Shown here: positions 46,384 to 54,711 of the stretch, piece after piece | How positions within the stretch are numbered: the first letter of the stretch is position 1 | Layout of the letters: every line of letters starts with the position of its first letter | DNA from: Bacteroidales bacterium | Lineage (GTDB): Bacteria > Bacteroidota > Bacteroidia > Bacteroidales > UBA7960 | Reading direction: 5' to 3' | Length of the DNA stretch: 64,000 nucleotides | Assembly (NCBI GenBank): GCA_003559855.1 | Contig: PWJZ01000119.1 | Location: forward strand, 1-64,000 | The notes under the pieces: generated by a model | Database searches by the model: none | Seen by the model: only the letters and a program-made list of their open reading frames with translations | Told to the model about the DNA's origin: nothing | Made by a program: the position numbers and the translations under genes

Positions 46384-47784
46384 TCAGACCGAGGTCAGCT
46401 TATTCATAATCTTATTAAGAAAAAAACGATTTAGCAATATTGTCCAGAACCAATAGAAGCGGCCGGTAAACCCCAGAGGTCTGAATATCAGTGTTTGCCT
46501 GAAAGTGTAATTTCCCCTGCAAGGTATTATTTTAAATTCAAGCCATCCTTCACCCGGCAGGAAAAGATCAGCATACAGCAATATATGCAAATTGTCTCTG
46601 ACAGCAATTTGCACTTTCCAGAAATCAAGATTGTCTCCTTCGGTTATAGTGTTGTTAAAACTCATATCTCTTTTTGCCTCTGTAAGCCAGCTTGTCCAGC
46701 CTTTAAAGTGCCAGAGCCAGTTTATGAAATACCATTGGTTGTTTGAGCCTATTGAATGTATTTTTCCCAGCACTTTACTGACCTCTTCTTTTTGCAGGGT
46801 TTTTTCCATTTTTATGTGAAAACAGCCGTAAACAGGTGCCCTTGTATAACCTTCAAAAGCATATGAACCTGTTTGCGTCAAAAAGGGATTTTGTGACTTT
46901 TTGCTTATTCTCAGGGCAGATGTAAAACCGAGGGCAAGTTTCAAAGATTCAGTATGGCTTAGCGAAGTGGTAATACCAGGTTTTTTATGCGCTTTGCGGT
47001 TCTTATAACGGCTTTTTAGTTGCGTTACCAGATTATTCGATTGACACAATGGAGTTTTTGCAATAAATCGCAGCAAATATGCTGATAATACGGATGCCGG
47101 AAAAGGAAGCGATATGAGAAGTCTTATCATACCTCTTATTTTGGCATACTTCAAGATCATTTTGCCAAGTATCACGGTTTCATCGCTCCCTAATGTATAT
47201 GATTTGTTAAAACAGTTTTCGTTACCGCAGATCATATGCAATTTTTCGAGAAAATCATCTATTCCTGCCGGATTACAAGGTGCTTTAGCCCAGTTAGGCA
47301 AAATCATCACCGGGATCTTTTCAACAACATTTCTTATAGCTTCAAAAGACGGACTGCCCGAACAGATTATGAAATCAGTCTTAATAAAAGTCAATGCAGG
47401 ACGATCGCGGCTGCCACCTGAATACCAGCCCGCAGGGAATAAATCACTGAAATCATCATCCACTATAGTTTCAAAATATACTATATGATCAACCTTGGCT
47501 ATTTTCAGCAATAATGTCAAATATTGAAAAGGATCCCCTTCTCCATCTATACTTTTATGGTTGCCTTTTCTTAAAGACTCAGGTGAACAAATCATTGCAT
47601 CACCATTTAATTTGTTTTCTTGTGAAAGTAACTGCTTCTCTTCAAATACGGTGAGTTCTTTATGTACTATCTTAACATCTGTTGGCTTACCGGCTATCGA
47701 TATGACCTCATGTCCTTTTTCCAGGAAAAATGAAACAATTTTATTGCCAATTTCAGTACCGGCTTCTGTAACTATTACTTTCAC
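46384..47784 (-). CDS. SDR-like NAD(P)-binding protein with C-terminal DUF2867
   Basis: A 466-residue protein. An N-terminal NmrA/YbjT-like Rossmann domain (MKVIVTEAGTEIGNKIVSFF) has the nucleotide loop TEAGTEIG in place of TGATGxIG, so the second glycine is altered. The typical later SDR catalytic Tyr/Lys is not evident. The C-terminal half, about 300-466, is a DUF2867 domain (FEGYTRAPVYGCFHIKMEKT, WLEFKIIPCRGNYTFRQTLI). A central hydrophobic segment MIRLLISLPFPASVLSAYLL may touch the membrane. Substrate unknown. It converges on the plug-domain gene with an 8-bp gap. Confidence 0.8.
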   Translation of the reverse strand: MKVIVTEAGTEIGNKIVSFFLEKGHEVISIAGKPTDVKIVHKELTVFEEKQLLSQENKLNGDAMICSPESLRKGNHKSIDGEGDPFQYLTLLLKIAKVDHIVYFETIVDDDFSDLFPAGWYSGGSRDRPALTFIKTDFIICSGSPSFEAIRNVVEKIPVMILPNWAKAPCNPAGIDDFLEKLHMICGNENCFNKSYTLGSDETVILGKMILKYAKIRGMIRLLISLPFPASVLSAYLLRFIAKTPLCQSNNLVTQLKSRYKNRKAHKKPGITTSLSHTESLKLALGFTSALRISKKSQNPFLTQTGSYAFEGYTRAPVYGCFHIKMEKTLQKEEVSKVLGKIHSIGSNNQWYFINWLWHFKGWTSWLTEAKRDMSFNNTITEGDNLDFWKVQIAVRDNLHILLYADLFLPGEGWLEFKIIPCRGNYTFRQTLIFRPLGFTGRFYWFWTILLNRFFLNKIMNKLTSV

Positions 47785-48204
47785 CTAATATTATAAGTTG
47801 TTGATAAATTAATTAATTATTTAAGTTATTGCCAACCATCGTTAATTTATTAATACCATTAACAGGCATCAATTATCCGAAATTTTCCTTTCACCACATC
47901 AGTATTATCGCAACTCACATATAAAGCTTTGTTACATGCATTAACAAGACCTGCGCTGTCGTACATTCGCTCAATTCAGAGTAAACTAGCCCCGAAAAAA
48001 AATCAATTTGGCAACATCAGCAAAACTGTGATTTAACAACAGACCGCAAAGGTCAATAATGGATTTTAGTTTTCAAAAATATTTATTACGTTTTTAACAT
48101 ACAAGTAATATTATAATAAATGTAAAAACAAATTTAGATTATGTTACTTTTAACAAAAGCAAAACTTTTGTAATTTTGCAGCTGTATTTTAAGATGCAAT
48201 TTTT
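47785..48204. other. Intergenic region before the tRNA gene
   Basis: No gene. A candidate -7 element TAATTTTG at 48171-48178 lies about 27 bp before the tRNA and may be its promoter. The rest is AT-rich, with nothing recognisable. Confidence 0.5.
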
Positions 48205-48278
48205 GGTTCCGTAGCTCAACCGGATAGAGCAACGGCCTTCTAAGCCGTAGGTTGAAGGTTCGAGTCCTTCCGGAATCA
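48205..48278 (+). tRNA. tRNA-Arg (anticodon TCT)
   Basis: A 74-nt cloverleaf. The acceptor stem GGTTCCG pairs with CGGAATC (one G-T pair), the D arm is GCTC/GAGC, and the anticodon stem ACGGC/GCCGT frames the loop CTTCTAA with anticodon TCT, reading AGA. The T arm is GAAGG/CCTTC with loop TTCGAGT. Discriminator A; CCA is not encoded. A Rho-independent terminator follows. Confidence 0.96.
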
Positions 48279-48284
48279 CAAAAA

Positions 48285-48309
48285 GCCCGGAATGTTTCCG
48301 GGCTTTTTT
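48285..48309 (+). terminator. Rho-independent terminator after tRNA-Arg
   Basis: An 8-bp stem GCCCGGAA (48285-48292) paired with TTCCGGGC (48296-48303), a 3-nt loop and T6. Confidence 0.9.
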
Positions 48310-48369
48310 GCTTTTTCACATAATATAGCATTAAGTTTTGTGAACATAATAAAAACAGAAAACCTTATT

Positions 48370-48675
48370 TTACCTTACATTTACGGCTTCTTCGCTGATA
48401 GCTTTGTCAATGGCAGCTCTCAACTGAAGCAACTCTCTTTCGGTAAAACTATTTGATGCAGCCCACTTTCCGTCTTCCTTCTTGTAAATCTTTTCTATAA
48501 CGAAGTTTTTCCATGTTGTGCCATCATCCCTTTCATTTTCCCAAACTATTACTTTTGAAGGACCTGCCCGGTAAGTAGCTATGGGCTTTTGTTTTTCGTT
48601 CTCCGATCTGCCCGCGTGATTGCCTGCTATTGCAAAAACCGCAAATAACAGCACAATAGTTGTTATTATTTTCAT
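48370..48675 (-). CDS. Small exported protein of unknown function
   Basis: A 101-residue protein with a signal peptide (about 1-22). The mature part KVIVWENERDDGTTWKNFVI with EKIYKKEDGKWAASNSFTER resembles small proteins with a VWEN...DGKW..S.SF pattern, a PC4/whirly-like beta sheet plus helix. That pattern is usually cytosolic, and here it is exported. Function unknown. Starts at ATG 48675 with a reasonable leader. Confidence 0.7.
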   Translation of the reverse strand: MKIITTIVLLFAVFAIAGNHAGRSENEKQKPIATYRAGPSKVIVWENERDDGTTWKNFVIEKIYKKEDGKWAASNSFTERELLQLRAAIDKAISEEAVNVR

Positions 48676-48808
48676 TGTTTTAATAATTTGATTAATATAA
48701 AAAAATAGGCTTTTATTGTAAATTATTGATGCTGCGAGTAATGAAAATATATATATAAATACCTGCTATTTCCGTTATTAATTCAATTCAGTTGCAATTT
48801 TAATTATT

Positions 48809-49663
48809 TTAATATGGAATAAACATTTGGTACCCGAAAAAGTAGCTGACCTTCAGGGATGCCAAAAAATATGCATCGTCGCCAGGACCTGCAGGTCGGG
48901 TAAATCCGTCAAGATAATCCGTAAAAGTAACTCTGTGCCCTATATCAAAGCCAATCCTTAAGTTTTCATTATAATGGTAACTAATTCCCAATCCCATAGG
49001 TATAGCCGGTTGAATAAGGCTGTATGAATCCTGTTCAAAATTTTCGGGATCAGGCACTGTCAGGTCAGGGTTGTGGTAAAAAATGGCTGCACCCAAAAAC
49101 CCGTATAATCTGAATGGGCTGTCATAGAATATTCTGCGAAAATAATATTCGCCTTTGACGTTCAATTCATAAATCTGATTATTATAGTAAAAGCCTCGCC
49201 TGTATCTTGCTGACTCCTTAGGTGCAAGGCTGTCGGCTGCATGTATGCGTGCATAATGAAATGATGAGTTGATCGCCCAGCGGTTATTAAAGTGATACCT
49301 GCCAAAAACCCCGGCATTCAGATCAGTTGTTTGCCAATGTGTTCCCATAAATGTATACATGCCCGTACCAATATCCGTAAGCTGATGTGATGTGCCGGCT
49401 ATGACACCAACTTCAAATCCTTTATGCATGTACATCTCTCGCAGTGTCGGCTCCAAAGGACGCAACGGTCCCGGATAAGGAGGCTGAGAAGAACTTGCCA
49501 ACGTGTGTAAAACAGTATGACGATCCATCATAAAAGATTGAGAATTGCCTGAAAAAACAATAAATCCACTATCATACTGATAAATTAAAGGTAAAATAAA
49601 TAATAATATAATGAGCAATATATATCGTTTCAATAACATACTGATCTGCTTTTTTAAATTCAT
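48809..49663 (-). CDS. Outer-membrane beta-barrel protein
   Basis: A 284-residue protein. An N-terminal hydrophobic signal (ILLIILLFILPLIYQYDSG) is followed by amphipathic strands alternating with short turns (GFEVGVIAGTSHQLTDIGTG, HFNNRWAINSSFHYARIHAA, NLRIGFDIGHRVTFTDYLDG). The arrangement matches the DUF6089/OmpA-like barrels of Bacteroidota. The C-terminus YFFGYQMFIPY ends with an aromatic residue. Function unknown. Probably a small 8- or 10-stranded barrel. Confidence 0.75.
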   Translation of the reverse strand: MNLKKQISMLLKRYILLIILLFILPLIYQYDSGFIVFSGNSQSFMMDRHTVLHTLASSSQPPYPGPLRPLEPTLREMYMHKGFEVGVIAGTSHQLTDIGTGMYTFMGTHWQTTDLNAGVFGRYHFNNRWAINSSFHYARIHAADSLAPKESARYRRGFYYNNQIYELNVKGEYYFRRIFYDSPFRLYGFLGAAIFYHNPDLTVPDPENFEQDSYSLIQPAIPMGLGISYHYNENLRIGFDIGHRVTFTDYLDGFTRPAGPGDDAYFLASLKVSYFFGYQMFIPY

Positions 49664-50081
49664 TATTAAAAACGATTTTTTTTATAAAAATTGCATTTGC
49701 TTCTGTTTTTGCATGATAAAGATATAACTATTTTTCTTAAATAAGGAAAATAATTAAATGTGCTTATAATAAAATAAACTCTTGTCGAATATTTTTAGGG
49801 CTTTGTAGATAATAAACAAGAAGTTAATTCTATATTTTTTTATCACTTTCGTTTTTGAAATTGATCAAAAGACAAAATCTTATCATACATTAAAATGAAG
49901 TATATTTTTAAAACCTGAATTTGAATAATTTTTTGAAATATTATTATTATATTGCCTTGTTTTTATTCATAACAACAAATGTTTACAATAAAACTGAAAC
50001 GTATTGGTTTTCAGGTATCATTGTTTACACAAGGTTTTCAATATTTGTTAAAAAATCCAACATTTATTATATCTTTCGAAA
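49664..50081. other. Intergenic region between divergent genes
   Basis: AT-rich with no recognised gene or dyad. It separates the outer-membrane protein gene (minus) from the REC-kinase gene (plus) and must hold both promoters. Confidence 0.5.
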
Positions 50082-51215
50082 ATGAAATCAAAAAATTACA
50101 TTACAGCAAAGCCCTACAAAATTATTGTCGTAACCAGTGACAATGACTTTTGGGGATTGCTTGAAAATACATTTGATGATAATTACCAATTCTTTCATTC
50201 ACAACCGGTAGATAATATTGTAAAAAAAGCCTGCAAGCTTCAGCCCGACCTTGTATTAAAAGACATTTCAAAAGGAAGGCAAAAAAGTTTTCAAATTTTC
50301 AAATCATTGAAAAATGATTACAGAACTCATAACATTCCTATAATAACAATTACAGAAAAGGAAAAACCTGAGAATATTGAAAAATTTATTGACGCGGGAA
50401 TTGCTGGTAATATCACAAAACAATTTTCGCTGGCAGAGATCAGATCAATTGTTAAAACACAACTTGAATTGAAGAGAAAAACCGATGAAAACAAACAAAT
50501 GGATCTGATTAAAACCAGGTTTTTTTCGATTATGACCAATGAGATCAAAAACAGCTTAATTGGTGTCAGGGGTATCGCAGGATTCCTGTTAAAAGACCTG
50601 GAAGATAATGTTGAAAAAAACAATGATAACATTAAAATGGCACGAATTCTGTATGACGATTCAAAAGATCTTTATAATTTTTTGGAAAACCTTATTGAGT
50701 GGGCATCAATAGAAACAAACAGAATTGAAGTAATACCGGTAAAAGTCGGGTTTCACGATATATTGAACAATGCCCTGGATCATTTTCAAAATGACATAAA
50801 CCGGAAGCAAATTAATATGGTCTGCAGATATGATGAACAAATTCAGCTGACAACTGATAAAAAAGCAATGACCATGATTTTGTTTCACCTTATTTCAAAT
50901 GCAATTAAATATTCCAATAAAAAAGGAAAAATAGTTATAAGAGCTGAAACAACAGATAACGGTTCAACAACCCGCTTTATGATTGAAGATAATGGTGTAG
51001 GCATGGATAAGAGTGTTGTAAAACACATTTTCCGTCTTGATACGCCGCATCCAAAATCCATAGGTACAGACGGTGAAAAGGGCACAGGTCTGGGTTTGAT
51101 AATTTGTCGTTCAATAGTTGAAAAGCTTTTGGGAAAAATAGATATTGAAAGCAATAAGCACCGGGGCACAAAAGTAACCGTAAAACTTCCGGAGCTGAGA
51201 AATATGGGATCATAG
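50082..51215 (+). CDS. REC-histidine-kinase protein lacking the phospho-acceptor histidine
   Basis: A 377-residue cytosolic protein. The receiver domain (about 11-128) has Asp61 at the phosphorylation position (LVLKDISKGR) and Lys113 (NITKQF). The first acidic pair is weakened (VVTSDNDF). The HisKA-like segment is TRFFSIMTNEIKNSLIG, with Asn153 where kinases have the phospho-acceptor His (AAT for CAT). The HATPase_c domain is complete: N box SNAIKYSNK, G1 DNGVG at 303-307 and G2 GTGLGL at 334-339. It should bind ATP but cannot autophosphorylate on the normal residue. Probably a pseudokinase or a phosphatase-type partner for another system. Confidence 0.88.
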   Translation: MKSKNYITAKPYKIIVVTSDNDFWGLLENTFDDNYQFFHSQPVDNIVKKACKLQPDLVLKDISKGRQKSFQIFKSLKNDYRTHNIPIITITEKEKPENIEKFIDAGIAGNITKQFSLAEIRSIVKTQLELKRKTDENKQMDLIKTRFFSIMTNEIKNSLIGVRGIAGFLLKDLEDNVEKNNDNIKMARILYDDSKDLYNFLENLIEWASIETNRIEVIPVKVGFHDILNNALDHFQNDINRKQINMVCRYDEQIQLTTDKKAMTMILFHLISNAIKYSNKKGKIVIRAETTDNGSTTRFMIEDNGVGMDKSVVKHIFRLDTPHPKSIGTDGEKGTGLGLIICRSIVEKLLGKIDIESNKHRGTKVTVKLPELRNMGS

Positions 51216-51467
51216 ATATAACGGATAAAATATTAAGAAACCCCTTATATCTTTAACCAAATGCATAATTAAGATGGTCTTATTCTTGAAATTTTAAAAT
51301 TAAATTAATAAACCCCTTAATCACCAACGTTTATAAAAGATAATAAATAAGGTATGAGGGTTAAATGGGTCTTGAACTAATATCGTTTATTTCAGCCAAT
51401 ATATGTTACTTAAAATCAATGCTTTAAAAACATATTATATGAATAAAACCACTAAATAAAACAAAAC

Positions 51468-51593
51468 ATGTTCAAAATAAAAATATTATATAATTTATTG
51501 ACATCGTTATTTTTGTTGGCGTTATTTGGGTGTATATCAAAGGGCCACACTGCAAAAGAAACGTCCTCAGATAAGATGCACATAAAATTTTAA
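51468..51593 (+). CDS. 41-residue lipoprotein leader, possibly the severed N-terminus of the serpin
   Basis: A short frame with a clear lipoprotein signal (LLTSLFLLALFGC) and a hydrophilic tail ending MHIKF. The serpin starts 18 nt after the stop in the same frame, with no other stop between. Bacterial serpins often have a lipoprotein or signal-peptide N-terminus, so a nonsense TAA at 51591-51593 may have separated leader from enzyme. It could instead be a real tiny lipoprotein. Confidence 0.45.
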   Translation: MFKIKILYNLLTSLFLLALFGCISKGHTAKETSSDKMHIKF

Positions 51594-51611
51594 TTAAAAA
51601 AAATCATAGAT

Positions 51612-52736
51612 ATGGAATCTGAAGAAAGACTAAACACGTTTGCATTCAACCTCTATAATGAAATTATAAAAAACGAGGATGATAATCTTGTAATCTCACC
51701 TTTCAGTATATCTACCGCCATGGCTATGGCTTATGGAGGTTCGGACGGTGAAACAAAAAATCAAATGAGTAAAGCACTTTGCTTTGATCCCGATATTGAC
51801 AGGTTTCATAAAGAGTTTACCGGGCATGTTAAGAAGATTGAGGATATGGCCGGTGATGACTTAGACCTGAACATTGCCAACGGTATGTGGGCACAATATG
51901 ATTATCCGTTTCTGAAATCATATATCGAAACTTTAGAAGAATACTATGGTTCGGTGTTTCATAAGGTTGATTTTACAGGTGACCGCGAAAAAATTCGGAA
52001 AGAAATAAACCATTGGGTTGAAAAGAAAACAAATCATAAGATCACAGAACTTATCCGTAAAGGTATTTTGATCGAAGACACACGCCTGGTGCTGGTAAAT
52101 GCGATCTATTTCCTCAGCAACTGGCTTGAAGAGTTTGATAAGGAGCTTACCCATCCGGGAAAATTTATTTTAGAGGGCAACAACAGGGTTGAAGTGCAGT
52201 TTATGAGTAAAGACACAGAGTTTAAATACTACGAGGACGAACAGGCACAGGTTCTTGAAATCCCATATTCTGATGAAAGCTTTTCGATGTTGTTTTTTCT
52301 TCCGCGTGAAAATATCGCCATATCCGATTTTGAAGCCAGGTTCAACGCCGTCATGTATGAAGATTATGTAAGTAATCTAAAACAGCAAAAAGTCAAATTA
52401 TTGTTACCTAAATTTAAAATGAGGTTTCATACCAATCTTGAACAGATTTTAATACAAATGGGTATGCCTCTTGCATTTTCCGACAGGGCAGATTTTTCCG
52501 TAATGACAGATGAAGACGATCTTAAAATAGACCGTGTGATACATCAGGCATTTATTGAAGTTGACGAAAAGGGTACTGAAGCGGCGGCAGCAACAGCCGT
52601 AACTATAATAAGAAAAGTTTCAATGCCGGATGATCAGATCTTTTTCAAGGCTGACAGACCTTTTAATTTCATCATAAAGGAAAATAAAAGCAATACCATA
52701 GTTTTTATGGGCAGAGTAATGAACCCTGCCGAATAA
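51612..52736 (+). CDS. Serpin (serine protease inhibitor, I4 family)
   Basis: A 374-residue serpin domain complete from the first helix (FAFNLYNEIIKNEDDNLVIS). It has the breach and shutter motifs (ISPFSISTAMAMAYGGSDGE, LVLVNAIYFLSNW). The reactive loop hinge reads EKGTEAAAATA, the small-residue hinge of inhibitory serpins. By alignment of the hinge the P1 residue is likely Lys or Arg in TIIRKVSM, suggesting a trypsin-like target; this is an inference. From ATG 51612 it has no signal peptide and would stay in the cytosol. An in-frame lipoprotein leader lies just upstream behind a stop. Confidence 0.93.
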   Translation: MESEERLNTFAFNLYNEIIKNEDDNLVISPFSISTAMAMAYGGSDGETKNQMSKALCFDPDIDRFHKEFTGHVKKIEDMAGDDLDLNIANGMWAQYDYPFLKSYIETLEEYYGSVFHKVDFTGDREKIRKEINHWVEKKTNHKITELIRKGILIEDTRLVLVNAIYFLSNWLEEFDKELTHPGKFILEGNNRVEVQFMSKDTEFKYYEDEQAQVLEIPYSDESFSMLFFLPRENIAISDFEARFNAVMYEDYVSNLKQQKVKLLLPKFKMRFHTNLEQILIQMGMPLAFSDRADFSVMTDEDDLKIDRVIHQAFIEVDEKGTEAAAATAVTIIRKVSMPDDQIFFKADRPFNFIIKENKSNTIVFMGRVMNPAE

Positions 52737-52774
52737 AAAAACCGTTCCCGTTATTTAAAACACCCGGGCAAAGA

Positions 52775-54550
52775 TTAAAACCGATATTCATTATCTTCAA
52801 TTAATTTATCTGCGATCCTTCTTCTGGCATCTTTTACATTAACCCCACCTACATCTGTGAGTTTGTTTACAACCCTGACAAGCTTCTCCTTATCGCGATT
52901 TTCAGATAATGAATTTACGGCTTCCAATCCCTGTTTTTTTATTAAAAAAGCTGCATCGTATATGTCAACATCAAGAATATCCTTGTAAACATTGATGTTT
53001 GGAGTGATCTTATCATTATCGATTTTCCGAACTCTCAATGCAAGCGATTCCGAAATGTATGTTCTGGAAATCATATCGCTGATATTATTTATAACTTCCT
53101 GTTCACTCAACACGGTTTTGCCAAATTCACCGGATACCGCATGCATTAATATCATAATGGCTTTTTTGAAGTTATCGAGACAGTTGAATTTTTCCTGGTA
53201 ATAATCTTGTGCATCATCATTGTGCGCAAGTATATCATCAATTGAACCATATAATTCTTCTGCTTTTTCACCGAGTTTAAAATCGGGCTTTTTCCCTTTC
53301 TTCATAGTAGTTTCAACCACAATGATCCTGTTGATTTCGTTTGTACCTTCAAATATCCTGTTAATTCTTGAATCTCTGTATCCTTTTTCTACGGGCATTT
53401 CGGCAGAGTACCCCATGCCACCGTGAATTTGAACCGCTTCATCAACGACATAATCAAGAACTTCAGAACCGTAAACTTTTAATATTGCAGCTTCAACAGC
53501 ATATTCCCCTATTGCTTCTATTGTAACCCTACCTGCATCAGGAAGTTCACCTTTCAATTGTTGTATAAGATCATCAATATCCTTGCTGACACGATAAGTT
53601 GCTGATTCCAACCCGTATGTTCTGATGACCTGTTCGGCAAGCTTATACTTTATTGCACCGAAAGTTGAAATCAGTATTCCGAACTGTTTCCTTTCATTAG
53701 CATAATTAACGGAGTCTGTAATTGTTTTTTTCGCTGCTCCAAGCACATTGGCACCTAATTTTATCCGACCCATGTGCAAAATATTTAAAGCAATTCTGAA
53801 GCCTTCACCTCTTTTTCCGATCAAATTTTCAACAGGAACTTTAACATCATTATAATAGATCTGTGCGGTGGATGAGCCTTTTATACCCATTTTATGCTCA
53901 TCAGGCCCTATTTCCACACCATCCATACCACTTTCAACGATAAAAGCGCTTAATATCCTGTCTTTATCAATTTTGGCAAATACTATTTGCACGTCTGCAA
54001 AGCCGGCATTGGTTATCCACATTTTTTGCCCGTTGAGTATGTAATGTTTTCCATCCTCTGACAAAACGGCACTTGTTTTTCCTGAATTTGCATCTGAACC
54101 TGCCTCAGGTTCGGTTAAACAATATGCACCTATTAACTCTCCCGTAGCAAGTTTAGATACATATTTCTGACGTTGCTCCTCATTACCATAGTACATTATA
54201 GGCAAAGTACCTATGCCGGTATGAGCCATAAAGGCAACTGAAAAAGAATATGCCGCACCTAACTTCTCGGCAGCCAGCATCTGTGTAACAAAATCCTGCT
54301 CAAAACCATCATAAGCCTCAGGAATAGAAAGCCCCATAAGCCCCAATTCCGCAGACTTATCAAGAACTTCACGCATTAACTTCCTGTCGGGTTTATCCAG
54401 ATCATCCAAACGAGTATAAATTTCAATTTTAATGAAATCTTTAATTGTTTGAGCAATCATCTTTTGCTCTTCATTAAACTCTTCAGGAATGAAAACATCG
54501 TTAAAATCAGTCTCTTTTATCAAAAATTCGGCGCTCTTTAAATTTTTCAT
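52775..54550 (-). CDS. Acyl-CoA dehydrogenase (long form, VLCAD-like)
   Basis: A 591-residue flavoenzyme of fatty-acid beta-oxidation. The acyl-CoA dehydrogenase core shows GAYCLTEPEAGSDANSGKTS and WITNAGFADVQIVFAKID with IKGSSTAQIYY. It ends with the IHGGMGYSAEMPVEKGYRDS and RINRIFEGTNEINR signature that binds FAD and the active site. A C-terminal domain of about 150 residues beyond the core is shared by the long Bacteroidota/VLCAD-like forms. Chain-length specificity is not evident. It lies 161 bp downstream of recN on the same strand but behind a hairpin. No beta-oxidation partner genes (thiolase, hydratase) are adjacent. Confidence 0.95.
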   Translation of the reverse strand: MKNLKSAEFLIKETDFNDVFIPEEFNEEQKMIAQTIKDFIKIEIYTRLDDLDKPDRKLMREVLDKSAELGLMGLSIPEAYDGFEQDFVTQMLAAEKLGAAYSFSVAFMAHTGIGTLPIMYYGNEEQRQKYVSKLATGELIGAYCLTEPEAGSDANSGKTSAVLSEDGKHYILNGQKMWITNAGFADVQIVFAKIDKDRILSAFIVESGMDGVEIGPDEHKMGIKGSSTAQIYYNDVKVPVENLIGKRGEGFRIALNILHMGRIKLGANVLGAAKKTITDSVNYANERKQFGILISTFGAIKYKLAEQVIRTYGLESATYRVSKDIDDLIQQLKGELPDAGRVTIEAIGEYAVEAAILKVYGSEVLDYVVDEAVQIHGGMGYSAEMPVEKGYRDSRINRIFEGTNEINRIIVVETTMKKGKKPDFKLGEKAEELYGSIDDILAHNDDAQDYYQEKFNCLDNFKKAIMILMHAVSGEFGKTVLSEQEVINNISDMISRTYISESLALRVRKIDNDKITPNINVYKDILDVDIYDAAFLIKKQGLEAVNSLSENRDKEKLVRVVNKLTDVGGVNVKDARRRIADKLIEDNEYRF

Positions 54551-54657
54551 AATACTAAATTAAATGAGTGTTTATGTTTTTGAAAGGTGCGAAAGTACAA
54601 ATTATTTTAAACAGTGGCAATTATAATTCCTATTATTGACAGCCATTACTGAATAAA

Positions 54658-54676
54658 CAGCCGATTAAAACGGCTG
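54658..54676 (-). terminator. Hairpin downstream of recN
   Basis: CAGCCG (54658-54663) pairs with CGGCTG (54671-54676) across a 7-nt loop; on the minus strand a TTTATT stretch follows. A modest terminator between recN and the acyl-CoA dehydrogenase gene. Confidence 0.55.
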
Positions 54677-54711
54677 AATTATGGAATAAATTTGAAATTA
54701 ATCAGACATGG

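Noticed and set aside
48134..48331. 65-residue open frame on the minus strand
   Set aside because: It is the antisense of tRNA-Arg and its terminator; the peptide resembles a known class of false tRNA-antisense predictions.
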